Below, piece by piece: positions 42,389-52,629 of a stretch of DNA of 64,000 nt (the first letter of the stretch is position 1; each line of letters opens with the position of its first letter). The notes beneath the pieces were generated by a model. It was not told where the DNA came from. It did not search any database and was given only the letters and a program-made list of their open reading frames with translations. The position numbers and the translations under genes were made by a program. The stretch comes from Anodontia alba (Eukaryota; Mollusca; Bivalvia; Lucinida; Lucinidae), in contig OZ024826.1 of the NCBI GenBank assembly GCA_964016985.1, forward strand, positions 58,294,235 to 58,358,234. The letters are read 5' to 3'.

Positions 42389-43959
42389 TCAAATATTTCA
42401 CAGACTGATGATTAAATAACGGTAGGTTGAACTAAATATGCTATATGGGACCACATAGTAAATACCGTGTATGATTTCCTCAATTTCAATTCCAATACGG
42501 TCTTTTTCGCAATTTCAGATAGAAAATCTGTTCCTAGATTGAAAAGTAATAAGTGACCTCAGGAAATGGTACAATTAGATCCAATCAAGTTCTCAACATT
42601 AAAGGGAAAGGTATAGCACACAAATACAATTAACAATCACGAAACGAACACATGCAAGCAGAGTTGGCAACCCTTTCCCAAAAAGGTGGCAACTCTGTTG
42701 CCCAAACTTATTTGAATATATATATAACTTACATAATTGTTAAACGAAAACCATTTCCAAGTGAAACACTGCAGAACAATTAACAAAAAGTGTCATAATG
42801 AAAGTAACGCCTTGGGGGCTTAAGCTAGCTTTTCGGGATCCCAACCCTCGCCCTCAGCTTCTAAAGTGGTTAAAACATCTATTTGTTCAAACCGCGTGGA
42901 AGTCTTGTAATTAACTGTACTAAGGACATTCAATAGAACGTTTCCTGATAAGTTTGTTTTGAAAGTTTAAAACTAAATAAATTACATAAACCACATCTAC
43001 ACGTTGATTAAATGCACAGTGCAGCTTGTAGTGACTTGTACTGACAAAGACTGGTCGCCTTAAAATATCTAAATACATTGCATATAGTCCTTTCATATAA
43101 GAGATCAGATTATATTTAACACTCCAATATATATTGTGAGCAGTGCGGTTGTACAAGGTTTGATTTTTTTTTTCCAGTTATTCTCGCAGTCCTGCACTGT
43201 TTGAAGCTCCCTTAGAAAGGATAGAACAGTCCCCATAATCGCTTCGCATCCTGTGTTAAAATTTCGGTAGAAGACGTTTTGAAATATTTTGTTTTATTTT
43301 CCCCAGAAAATAGGCTTTGACATTTCGTGCAAATAGTCTCCTTAGCCTTAGGAGACTATTTGCATGAAATGTCAATGCCTATTAACTGACCGTTCCAAGA
43401 CGTCACTTTCATGTGGTATACCTTTTGTTACATGTTCTGAAGTGTTTCATTAGCAAATGTTTTTTCTTTTCTTCTAACAGCTATGTAAGTTTAAGATATA
43501 TTCAGTTAAGTTTGGGTGACAGAGTTGCCACCTCTGTGGGAAAGGTCATTTATTCTTTTTTGTGGCTGTTTAATTGTATTAATCTCTTTCCTTTTGATGT
43601 TGATAACTTGATGTAGATCTGATTACAGCAGTTCCTGAATTCAGTTATTTACTCCACATAGTAAATACCCTGTATGATTTCCCCAATTCCAAAGCAGCAT
43701 TTTTCGCAATTTCAGATAGGAAACTTGTTCTGACTTTGAAATTTACCGAACTATGGACATTCAAGAGAACGTTTCCCTGATAAGTTCATTTTGAAGCTAA
43801 AGAAATAAGTTGCATAACATCTACATCTACATCTGGATTAAATGTTGATTAAATACATAATATACATAATGCAGCTTGTACTTACAGAGGCCGATCGCTT
43901 TAAAATATATTTGTACATTGTATATGGCCGTTTCATATTAGAGTTCAGATTATATTTAA

Positions 43960-44174
43960 CCTATTTATGCCGGGTGGACTCTTCTACCTTAACTTTTTGG
44001 ACCTGTCCATTTCCGGTTTAAGGAGTTAGGTTTTATTATTGTCATGTTTTATAGAAATTTTCGTATAAAATGCAAACAGTGTAGACCCTGATCAGACGCC
44101 GCTTTCTAAGGCGTCTCACCTGGGTGCACACTGTTTGCCAATGTCCCTTTTATGGGACACTAGGCTTAAATGGG
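43960..44174. mobile_element. Fam-K2 element, array unit 3
   Basis: TTAA at 43956-43959 and 44175-44178; beta hairpin at 44074-44140. Collinear with the other two units. Confidence 0.75.
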
Positions 44175-44226
44175 TTAACACGAACCCGTGTGGATAATGC
44201 TCCAATAATTGTGCATTGTGGATAAC

Positions 44227-44465
44227 CATTACGAAAACAAGCCTATTCAAAGATACTGAATATTCTACCACCAAAATAAATGAAAATTTTTAGATAAAAA
44301 TTCAGATATTTTTCATATTTCTGCTCAAAACATGGAACCAGTATCCACAATCTATATTTTTGAGCAGAAATAAGAAAAATAATGCATACCCCTGTAAACC
44401 CCAGTTTTACTATATAAAAGTGGGGTTTAAGGGGGTCAAAATTATATAGGCATGTTTTCGTGATG
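44227..44465 (+). mobile_element. Fam-A MITE, copy 15, right boundary of array
   Basis: CATTACGAAAACAAGCCTAT to ATAGGCATGTTTTCGTGATG. The hairpin core is deleted (AACATGGAACCAGTATCCAC). Its right part has the standard GTAAACCCCAGTTTTACTAT rather than the variant in copies 13-14. Confidence 0.92.
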
Positions 44466-44494
44466 ACTCGGTAGGTTTTTCTACTGACCGTTTT

Positions 44495-44690
44495 TTTTGT
44501 TTGTGTTGAGGTTTTACGGCCCAGTCAACCCAATGGGGTCATGTCGAGCGTTGTCAGTTTACCTAACCACACGTTTACTGGGTAGGCTTTGTCCTCAAAG
44601 TGGTTAACCAGTATTGTGCACATTCTTTCGCTAGAAACTGACAACTGCCCTTCTTGAATCAGCGGAAGGGAGAGAATGACTGTAGAAAAT
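44495..44690 (-). mobile_element. 5'-truncated SINE with 12-bp target duplication
   Basis: ACTGACCGTTTT at 44483-44494 and again at 44691-44702 flanks the copy. The left edge has the T-run expected for a minus-strand poly-A, followed by TGTGTTGAGGTTTTACGGCC. The tRNA-like head present at 22222-22508 is missing. Inserted in a Fam-T copy. Confidence 0.88.
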
Positions 44691-44702
44691 ACTGACCGTT
44701 TT

Positions 44703-44950
44703 AAAGCGGTGGTTCTGGTTTTGTGTTTTTTCTTCGTGTGGCCTTGTGGCTGCTCGCTGGAGGGCATTTGTTACATTTATCCCGTTCCTTGTCCTTATCT
44801 TATTGTTGTGTGTAAGGGACCCTGTCTCCTTGATGGTAAAGAGGGAGTTAGTTGCTTTGCTTTTTTCTTTGGTTTGTGGTTTGTGTACTGTCTTTTATGA
44901 TTTGTTTGCTCTTCCTCTTGGTAGGCTATGCACTGTGTTTATGGTTATTC
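44703..44950 (+). repeat. Fam-T dispersed repeat
   Basis: CTTCGTGTGGCCTTGTGGCT, GTTAGTTGCTTTGC, TTTGTGTACTGTCTTTTATG and CTTCCTCTTGGTAGG. It serves as the reference for the copies at 4480-4890 (inverted) and 15920-16470. Confidence 0.6.
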
Positions 44951-44954
44951 CTGG

Positions 44955-44960
<6 letters not shown>

Positions 44961-45041
<81 letters not shown>
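44961..45041. repeat. (CT)n(GT)n compound microsatellite
   Basis: 18 CT units to 44996, then ~22 GT units. Frames through it are repeat artefacts. Confidence 0.98.
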
Positions 45042-45043
<2 letters not shown>

Positions 45044-45409
45044 GTCACAAACGGCGGAAAATCTACAAAGTACCCTTCAGATAATAACACATGCAGCCAG
45101 CCAATAGCTCATATTCATACAATGTGAATGCTAATGCTTGGTCATAAAAATGCTGAGTAGTCCATGACTTCAGTAATTAGTCCATGACTTCAGTATATTA
45201 AGGTAAGTGTCAATGTTTTTAGTTAGACAAACAAATCAACACGTGCTTTTTACAGGTAAGCACAGGTGTATCAATACAAACAGTTTATCTAAGGAAATTC
45301 ACGTGGGCGTGGTTATAACTGCCTGACGAAGGAGTCAATTAGCCTGTATTTCAGAAAGGAAAACAATCTGCGATCAAATAACTACATTGACTCCATAAAC
45401 TTTGACAAG

Positions 45410-45411
<2 letters not shown>

Positions 45412-45453
<42 letters not shown>
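45412..45453. repeat. (GT)n microsatellite
   Basis: About 21 GT units. Confidence 0.97.
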
Positions 45454-45455
<2 letters not shown>

Positions 45456-45777
45456 CCCCGCCAGTGCATGCGTGTAATCTGATAAAATGAACAACGATGG
45501 TGCGGCTGAAAAGTGCTGTTACCAGTCTGATCTGACCACGTGATTATCTCATAGATGTGGTATTTCGTAGTGTTATTTTCGGTTTAAATGAAATATTACA
45601 CAGTATGCGGGAGATCACTCAGAAATGGAAAATGGATTGTTGGTAAATTCAAGTTGTCGCCTTTTTCATACAAGCACTGTGTTTCCGCATATGATGTGAG
45701 AGATGTTTGTTCGATCCTAGCAATCAGTAAACGACTTTCAACTGGACGGTCATTATATGTCTGTATTGCTGAATATC

Positions 45778-46026
45778 GGGGCCAGGTTGTACAAAGCATC
45801 CTTAGTTTAACGAGCTCGTTAGTAGTCAAAATGTTAACTGTTCTAATAAGTACAATATCTAATTCATAGGTATTTTTGCTGAAAAAAAAAAACGTGAGTA
45901 GCTTTTGCAAATGCAAAAGCTACACACATTTTTTCAGCAAAAATATTAGCCTATATGCTATATTTAATGATCAAAGTTTTAACTATACGTTAACTAACGA
46001 CATCGTTAGTTTTGAACAACTGGGCT
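45778..46026. mobile_element. Fam-I MITE-like element, copy 2
   Basis: GGGGCCAGGTTGTACAAAGC and GTTTTGAACAACTGGGCTC are mutated versions of the 1621 ends. The centre holds a hairpin (GTAGCTTTTGCAAATGCAAAAGC-type, with TTTTTTCAGC flanks) of which the 1621 copy keeps one arm only. Confidence 0.75.
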
Positions 46027-46764
46027 CAGACGAATATTATATGTGTAAAATTAAAAGAATGATATGTGGGAACAGCGAAGGCTCTGAGCAACATTTACCT
46101 CCCTGTTGTTGATTTAAATATACAAACACATAAACAGACAAGGCGTTCGTACATGAACAAGCCAGTTTACAAACGGGATTAAGAGGAAAGGCCTACGATT
46201 TATGTAAATGAGGACAGGCCTACGACTTATGTAAATATGTAACCCATTCGTTATTATTGTTCTCTGAGTCATCGTAAATGTTTTGTTCCTTGTGATTCGA
46301 ATAGAAACGAAGAAATGAACATATTGAATAACCCAGAAATGTTCTTTAATGGTAGGTTTAAATAGAATTCTCAGTAGAGTAAACACTCTCCCCTCTTGTG
46401 ATTTCGGATACAACTTTTGTGTTTGTCGACCAATTTTCAAAATTTTTGTTGCACATTTAAAATATTTTAGGAAAATAGTTTTCATTCATCTAAAATTGTA
46501 TACATTATCCCGAAAATTCATTATCAAACGTCAAAACAGCGCTTAACATTGTCACATTGTCGAGTTATTCTGTATGCAATCATTCAATCCTGTTTCTCGT
46601 CCAAAGTATTTGTAACTTCTGCCACACTTATCGCTAATACTGCTGATTGTGCGCGGCGTTCTTATAATGGCACGTCTGTCTTTGGCGGCCCTTTGACACC
46701 TGCACTTTCAAAAGTATGCACTATTTCCGCAGTCGCCGGTACTGAGTGCTTCGTCACAAATAAT
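46027..46764. other. No gene recognised
   Basis: Contains a short direct duplication (GGCCTACGATTTATGTAAAT, GGCCTACGACTTATGTAAAT near 46190-46230) and moderate-length open frames without recognisable domains. Confidence 0.4.
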
Positions 46765-46869
46765 CCAGTTAGCATTCTTTATAAATCTACAGCGGGCCGT
46801 TATCGGCCCGTCAGGGTAGCTGACGGGCCGATAACGGCCCGCTGTAGATTTATAAAGAATGCTTACTGG
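46765..46869. mobile_element. Fam-N GC-rich long hairpin, copy 2
   Basis: Near-perfect palindrome with ~48-bp arms (CCAGTTAGCATTCTTTATAA, ATCTACAGCGGGCCGTTATC, GGCCCGTCAG) and loop GGTAG, the reverse complement of the CTACC loop in copy 1. Arm-arm agreement is higher than usual for an old repeat, suggesting recent activity or gene-conversion-like repair. Confidence 0.87.
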
Positions 46870-47574
46870 CAAGTCCATTTTTTCCTGATGCTGGAAAGGC
46901 TTTAATCTTTTACGAAACTACATTTTTTTCACTCTTGAAAGATTATGCTGACAACAGACCTAGTAAAACAACTAAAAGTCAATAGCAGTAATAGACAGCA
47001 TACAGAAGCTACTGGATTAATATACTCAGTGATGAAGGCCAATATATAGGAAGTTGTAAGTATCCACTTTTTCTCTAAATTTCTCGGAAATGTCTATATT
47101 GGAGACAAATGCATGTGTCATTATTTTAGTTTCACCATGCTTTCGTTCAGTTTTATTTAAATAATGCTCACCAAGCACTTGTGAAGGAGCTGGATGGTTA
47201 CAGTCACTGATCATTTGCGCTCTAAATCAACGACCATCGACCGAGCCTCGCTTGTGTCATAGTATTCGATTCTCATGTAAGACAAGCCAAGTCTTGCTTG
47301 CGGGTGGTGAGGTGGTCTTCTTGAGACACACCATTATTTCCCCCACCTGATGATGGGCTTGGGTGAAGTGAGTGAAATGATCTTGACTGGCTGTCAGCAA
47401 TAATATTAAAAACACGTGTGATAACATAAGAAAAGTTTACTGTTTTGTACAGGAATAATAAAACTTTGGTCAGGAGAAACCAACAATAAATGTTCCATTA
47501 TCTTTCTGATTGTTGTAGAATTCATGCATTCATATGCAGGCTATAGAAAGTGGTAATAAATGTTCCGTCGTGAG
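46870..47574. other. No gene or clear repeat seen
   Basis: AT-rich; nothing recognised apart from the short block GTCTTGCTTGCGGGTGGTGA. Confidence 0.4.
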
Positions 47575-47960
47575 AAAACCTGCTTATACCTATGCGAACA
47601 ATAAAGACGCATCCGCGCAGTCTGATCAGCGCCTTTGTTGTTCACTGTCTAGATTCTATAGCCAAATTTTCAAGCCTCTTGCTAGTCTCTATAGCAGAGC
47701 AGATCGGTTTGAGCCTAACCTGGTCGGAAATTCCGAAGACAGGCTTTCTCATGACGGGGCTCATATGTCCTTTTCCACACCAGTCTGATCAAGGCATTCG
47801 CTGTCCGCTAACAGAATCACTGGACACTGATAATGTGTCACTGGAGAGCAAATGCCCGGATGAGACTTTACACATGTGTAGGATGATCTGAATCTGCGCG
47901 TTTTTCGCTTTTCGAACGCTTTTTAGCTGAACGCGGCTCGACTGCATTTGGTTGACAAAT
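47575..47960. repeat. Fam-J3-like repeat
   Basis: GCATCCGCGCAGTCTGATCA, CAGAATCACTGGACACTGAT, GGAGAGCAAATGCCCGGATG and GACTTTACACATGTG match 30860-31240 without the Fam-O insertion. The two overlapping frames are attributed to the repeat. Confidence 0.55.
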
Positions 47961-48036
47961 CTATGCTCAGAAAAAAAACAAAAACATTACTGTTCTAAGT
48001 TTAATATGCTGGGCAAAGCTTTCTGTTTTAACATCA

Positions 48037-48300
48037 TCAGCAGAATGTACACCCCAACAGTATTGCATAAACTTTTCGAAGAGCAGGTATCCGAAGTATA
48101 ACACCAAATACACTGACCCATACTTGTACAGAATTTATTATCCCATATTTATTCTCAGATACCTGATATATGACTTCTATTACATTTCGGTCCGCATGAG
48201 ATACAGATTCGCCATGACGAAAGAAAATCGCAACAGAGACTGCTAGAGTTATCGCCATGCTTACGAAGATAGTAACTTTTCTGACTTTCTGTTTTCTTTC
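48037..48300 (-). CDS. Possible last exon of a GPCR-like membrane protein
   Basis: On the minus strand an acceptor-like AATGTGCAG (AG at 48301-48302) precedes an 87-codon frame in phase 0. It begins ERKQKVRKVTIFVSMAITLA, continues VSVAIFF, and after ~16 residues gives NVIEVIYQVSENKYGIINSV, then VSVFGVILRIPALRKVYAIL and LGCTFC-stop. Two hydrophobic segments separated by a polar loop, an Asn-containing second segment, a basic RKVYAILL stretch and terminal cysteines resemble the third-loop end, TM6, TM7 and helix 8 of rhodopsin-family receptors. The canonical CWxP and NPxxY are not intact. An ATTAAA-type polyadenylation signal lies about 30 nt past the stop (complement at 48001-48006). It could also be a pseudogene or chance frame. 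No upstream exon was identified. Confidence 0.3.
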   Translation of the reverse strand, partial: ERKQKVRKVTIFVSMAITLAVSVAIFFRHGESVSHADRNVIEVIYQVSENKYGIINSVQVWVSVFGVILRIPALRKVYAILLGCTFC

Positions 48301-48348
48301 CTGCACATTAAGTACCTTTTGAAAAGGAAGTCCCTTCTGAAAAGGCGT

Positions 48349-48407
48349 CAAGCTCTAAAAGGAAAGAATTTGCTCCCATTGGGAGCCAGTTCTTTCCTTT
48401 GAGAGCT
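48349..48407. repeat. Hairpin of a small foldback element (Fam-S)
   Basis: AAGCTCTAAAAGGAAAGAAT plus TTGCTCCCA pairs with TGGGAGC and the complement AGTTCTTTCCTTTGAGAGCTT. A related unpaired version is near 30370-30480 (TGATCTAAAAGGACAGAATT, TGCTCCCACTGGGA). Confidence 0.6.
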
Positions 48408-48463
48408 TGACCACTTTTCGGTGGTACGGTGCGAATTATTCTGATAGAGTTGTCTCCCCTCCA

Positions 48464-48483
48464 CCCCCCCCCCCCCCCCCCCC
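48464..48483. repeat. Poly-C tract
   Basis: Twenty consecutive C bases. Confidence 0.97.
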
Positions 48484-48660
48484 TCTGAAACTGAATCTAT
48501 TCCTTGTTCTATATAAAAACAGAGCAAAATTACTACATGTCTCACACTCTGCAAACACAGCACTCGTTTGGTCCCTGTGTATAGTCATCCTTGGAGTGAT
48601 CAGACAGAACTTAGACAAGCAAAAGGTATTTATTTTGCTGTAAAATTTGTTTGACGCTAA

Positions 48661-48882
48661 CCCATTTATGCGGAGTGGACTCTCTTACCGCAACTTTTTG
48701 GACAGGTCAGTTTCCAGTAGAAGAGATGCCTGGTAGATTTTATGTATATATTTTTGTTTTTAGAAATCCCTGTACTGTATGCAAGGTGTAAAGCTTGACC
48801 AGACACCATGTTCTGCGGCGTCTGGTGTGGGTCTGTATTGTTTGCCAATGTCCCCTTATGAGACACGGTAGGCATAAATTGG
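48661..48882. mobile_element. Fam-K2 element, diverged, with beta hairpin
   Basis: CCCATTTATGCGGAGTGGAC at the left and GAGACACGGTAGGCATAAAT at the right match the 39719 element. The flanking TTAA has decayed (CTAA / TTGA). Beta hairpin at 48779-48846. Confidence 0.65.
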
Positions 48883-49283
48883 TTGAGCTTTAAGAATAGA
48901 TACCCAATAAAGGGAAATCACTCTGACCTGAATACACTGGCTTCCCTTCTCTAGAGGGCTCCCCACCCTGGAGCAAATTATTTCACTTATGAGTTGCCCC
49001 ATTTTAGAAAAGATTCTATATACAAGGGGTAACAAAATATCGTGTCGGGGTGGTAGCCCTCCCGGCAAAAAAGGGAGAAAAAAGACTTTTCACTCTTTAA
49101 TGTGCACCAGTCAATCTCCGGCTACACCATTTCGACGATGATACCCTATTTATGTAATGAATCCTGTTCTGTTTTATGAATGAATACCATTTTGATCACG
49201 TCAGCTTCTGAATTACAAGTTTTGTGATATTTTGTGAAATTGTAAAGGCTGTTTCAGTACAGTGTACAACATAACTGCTGATA

Positions 49284-49470
49284 CAGTGAAAACACGTTAT
49301 TACGACATTCCAAAGAAACTCCCATTCTGAGTTTCTGTTATAATTAATAATGAGCAGAACAGAATAGAACCCATAATGAGCAGACTATATGAGAAAGGGC
49401 TTGGGGTTTTTCTTAATTCTTTATGGAACGTATGTTTTAGATATTTGTTAGAAACGTCTTTGTAAAACGT
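49284..49470 (+). mobile_element. Fam-E fragment, left half
   Basis: TA-CAGTGAAAACACGTTATTAC, then CATTCCAAAGAAACTCCCAT and TTTTAGATATTTGTTAGAAA, which is the left arm of the Fam-E hairpin. The right half is absent. Confidence 0.6.
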
Positions 49471-49622
49471 CTCCCATGCAGGTATTTCACCATAGTGCAA
49501 GTTTATATTTATATTTCGTTTGGGATCATTTAGCCCATTCTGTTTACTATCAAAATCAAATGCCAGTGAAGTCGATGCTTAAGGGTGGCGTCGCAAACTC
49601 ATGCTGTTTTATAGAGACAAAA

Positions 49623-49966
49623 GGGGCGGATTCAGAGGAGGGTCGCGGGGGTGGGGTGTTCAGTTGAACCACACCCCCGTTTGATTCAAAATTTTATTTC
49701 ATGGGAAAGTGTGGATAAATTTGATAAATTTAGGACACTTTTCCTTATACTTCTTATCAACAAGTCCATTTTCCTACCTGTGAATTTGTGTAACATTGCT
49801 GGGTGAGTGGCAAACAGTGTAGACCCTGATCAGACGCCGCGTTCTGCGGCGTCTGATCTAGGTTTCCACTGTTTGCTCAGGCCTGCACGTCCGAATACGT
49901 AGAGTACATGTAAGTACGGTAATATGACTAAATCGACCACCCCTCAGAAATCCTCCTGGATCCGCC
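49623..49966 (-). mobile_element. Fam-L hAT-like MITE, inverted copy, with beta hairpin
   Basis: GGGGCGGATTCAGAGGAGGG and TCCTCCTGGATCCGCC are the ends. TTTATCAAATTT/AAATTTGATAAA and CTTATCAACAAGTCCATTTT mirror the 34023 copy. Beta hairpin at 49809-49877. About 40 bp longer than the other copy. Confidence 0.78.
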
Positions 49967-50231
49967 AAAGATTAATAAAACCGAGTATCCGATTTTCGTT
50001 CTTTTGTGTGTTCTTTGTTTCCAAAGGTAACTTTTTAGATTTTTATTTCTATATCTATGCGGAATGAAGCAGAATCGTCCAACAGCGTGCATCTCAAAAT
50101 TAGTATTGAAAGGACACTCCATCTTCGTCAAGAAATACTGTAAAGTATAAAATATATCAACGGACAGCAAAGATCCTGATGAGACTGCTTGGATACGCAG
50201 GCCGTGAGGCTGATATACAGGCTGTGTCGGA

Positions 50232-50278
50232 TCTTATTATTATTACTATTATTATTATTATTATTTTTTTTTTTTTTT
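50232..50278. repeat. (TTA)n plus poly-T
   Basis: TTATTA repeats with one ACT interruption, then ~18 T. Confidence 0.95.
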
Positions 50279-50325
50279 GCAAAATCTCGTCGAAAATACA
50301 TTTCGCATGACGCAGCCATATCATA

Positions 50326-50563
50326 CATCACGAAAACATACCTATATAATTTTGACCCCCTGAAACCCCACTTTTATATAGTAAAACTGGGGTTTACAGG
50401 GGTATACATTATTTTTCGTATTATTAACGAGGCGGTTCTAACGAGTACCCACAATCTATGTTTTTGAGCAGAAATATGAAAAATATTAGTATTTTTTATC
50501 TGGAAATTTTCCCGTTTGGTTGTAAAATTTTCAATATTTTTGAATAGGTGTGTTTTCGTAATG
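50326..50563 (-). mobile_element. Fam-A MITE, copy 16, half hairpin deleted
   Basis: CATCACGAAAACATACCTAT to ATAGGTGTGTTTTCGTAATG. One hairpin arm is missing (CGTATTATTAACGAGGCGGT). Confidence 0.9.
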
Positions 50564-51430
50564 TATTACTTTACCGCAGTATTTTTACAACTGATTGCCT
50601 CATGAGACGAAACAGAAGTTTGTAATATAGTATACAAATGAATACGTTTTATCACTTCCTTCTCCCCTAAACATTGTACGTAAAGAAATATGATTATTGT
50701 TGAAGTTAGAAATTTAAGTGTGTATCTTTTTTACGGAATACTAACAGTGTTCTTTAAAATGTATCTTATAGGTCACTGATACTGGCAGTTTGAATTTCAA
50801 AGATAGCTCACTTTTCTTCATTAAAATCTATCTTTATTATCTTAATCACGTACATTTTACTGACCGTAAGTAGGAGAATCATTTCTTCCTTTTTCTTGTG
50901 GTTAAAATATATTAAGGGTGCATTGAAATCCCAATTAAAACAAAACATGAACGTTCTTTCATATGCATCTCCGTTCACGTGCATCCCCGTTTTCTTGTAG
51001 CAAGTAGCGGTAGAAGATGAGTTATAATTTGATTGCATTTGACATCAGACAAAGAAATTCTGGATTATGAAGGAAACAGTATATATAATAAGATAGATTA
51101 AAAAAATAAAGCAAACTGAAATGACATATTTTATAGTTAATCACCGTACTGAACTACTCTTACTTTTTCCCGATTCTTAGCACAGAGACAATTCCGAATT
51201 GGTCTTGCGCAAGGTAAGACTTCTTAATTCGCGCAACAAAGTGAGAATTCCTACTTTGCGCAGGACAAGTCCGGAATTTAATCGAGGCCTAGATATAATA
51301 TCGATAACCAAAATAGTTCGCCTAATTCGCTCTACTGACCCTTTCATCCGACAACGGACTCTTCCGTCTTTGAATTTGGACACATCCACTTTTGCAAAGA
51401 GCGATATCAGACAAAATGCAAATACAGAAT
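50564..51430. other. No gene or clear repeat seen
   Basis: AT-rich, with GCGCAAGGTAAGACTTCTTA / TTGCGCAGGACAAG near 51210-51270 as a weak inverted pair. No recognisable coding region. Confidence 0.4.
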
Positions 51431-51498
51431 GACAAACTGTGTAGATTCTGGTGAGACGGCTCGTAATGAGCCGTCTCATCAGGATAAACATTGTTTGC
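51431..51498. repeat. Beta hairpin, solitary
   Basis: ACAAACTGTGTAGATTCTGG, TGAGACGGCT and mirrored AGCCGTCTCATCAGGATAAA, CATTGTTTGC. Shares the ACGGCT loop stem with the 27458 copy. Confidence 0.8.
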
Positions 51499-51640
51499 AT
51501 GCTGTTGTTTTTTTTTTCTGTTCAGGTCGAAGAGATAAAAGTGTCAGTGTGTTGCTTTTCTTTCCATCGCTGATATCCAATCACTTTTTGCAGTTCTCTT
51601 CTAGACGATTAAGATGTATACTGCCGTTTGCACTGGTGTC

Positions 51641-51770
51641 CATTACGAAAACATGCCTATTCAAATATATTGAAAATTTTACCACCAAAAAATGAAAATT
51701 TTCAGATATTTTTATTTTTTTTTATTTTTCATATTTCTGCTCAAAACATAGATTGTGGGTACTCGTTAGA
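51641..51770 (+). mobile_element. Fam-A MITE, copy 17, 5' half only
   Basis: CATTACGAAAACATGCCTAT through GATTGTGGGTACTCGTTAGA, then abrupt change to CAGACATAGACAGACAGACG. The break is exactly in the hairpin arm. Confidence 0.9.
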
Positions 51771-52254
51771 CAGACATAGACAGACAGACGGGTAACACTA
51801 CACGCCCTTTCCACCACTCTTCGCAACGCGGGTGGGGGGCAGGGAGGGGGCGGGGGGCATAAAAACTTGCATTGAAATTGAAGAAATAGTTAATCATACT
51901 TATAAAGGACACAAGCATTGTGGTAACAATCTTCGCCTTGAAGTTTACCCCCTTTGAGAAGGGAAACAGGTATAAAAAATCTGCTAGAGTGGTTTTCCCT
52001 CTTTGCTGTGTATGAATCCCCTTTCAAAGGAAATCCATACAAAGCAAAGAAGGACGTCTCATGGACTTCATTTCAAAAAGGTTTTAACCAATGTTTAACT
52101 AAAAATTGGGTTTGCTTACATGTATTTTCAGTCAAACTGAACATTGATGACCTGGATAAACTGCACTATAGAAAATTTAATGAAGAGAAAAGAGCACGCT
52201 TCAAACTGTCGACAGGTATAATCTAAATGCATGGTATTTCAACCTTTAAGTCCC

Positions 52255-52556
52255 AAGGAAATTCTTCCATTAGTTCTGAAACAAGTATTAAGGGATATTT
52301 CAGAGATTTCGTTTTTTCGTTTTATAATGAAAATGTATGGTGCATGTTCTCATTAGAATCACCCGCCCAGGCTATTCTAACGAGTATACTCAACATACCA
52401 TTATTTTATACAAAACCAAACAGTCATCCCTAAAGTATCCCTATTTATCTCCTGGCCTGGCGCTATTATTAACCCTCAGTGGCTTGAACTACCCATATCT
52501 AAAACAATTTTCCATGGTCCGAAAGATGTTCGATCTATTGAATTTTGATTCCTTTT
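52255..52556 (-). mobile_element. Fam-D Tigger-like MITE
   Basis: AGGAAATTCTTCCATTAGTT on the left and GATGTTCGATCTATTGAATT on the right. A central degraded alpha-type hairpin (CTCATTAGAATCACCCGCCC, TATTCTAACGAGTATACTC). The small frames across it are not genes. Confidence 0.7.
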
Positions 52557-52629
52557 TTTTTTTTTTTTTTTTTTTTTTCATTTTTTTGATACCTTAACTC
52601 CTTACCATACTTGTTCTGAATTTTAAATA

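Larger units (their letters stand above)
37905..44465 (+). repeat. Three-unit ~2.1 kb tandem array punctuated by Fam-A
   Basis: The order is Fam-A, spacer, Fam-A, spacer, Fam-A, spacer, Fam-A. Unit starts are 37905, 39987 and 42109, with the last Fam-A at 44227. Spacers (38165-39986, 40269-42108, 42389-44226) are ~95% identical by eye. Each contains diverged half-repeats (CCACATAGTAAATACC at 38229 and 39413), an inverted pair around GTTAAAAGAAAA / TTTTCTTTTAAC, a truncated Fam-M hairpin and a Fam-K2 element. An 83-codon frame (39119-39370, 41242-41493) is kept in two units and frameshifted in the third; it lacks a known domain. Confidence 0.93.

Noticed and set aside
51954..52226. 90-codon frame, possible exon
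   Set aside because: No recognisable motif, and nearby CCCTTTGAGAAGGG / CCTTTCAAAGG inverted segments suggest repeat origin; insufficient support.
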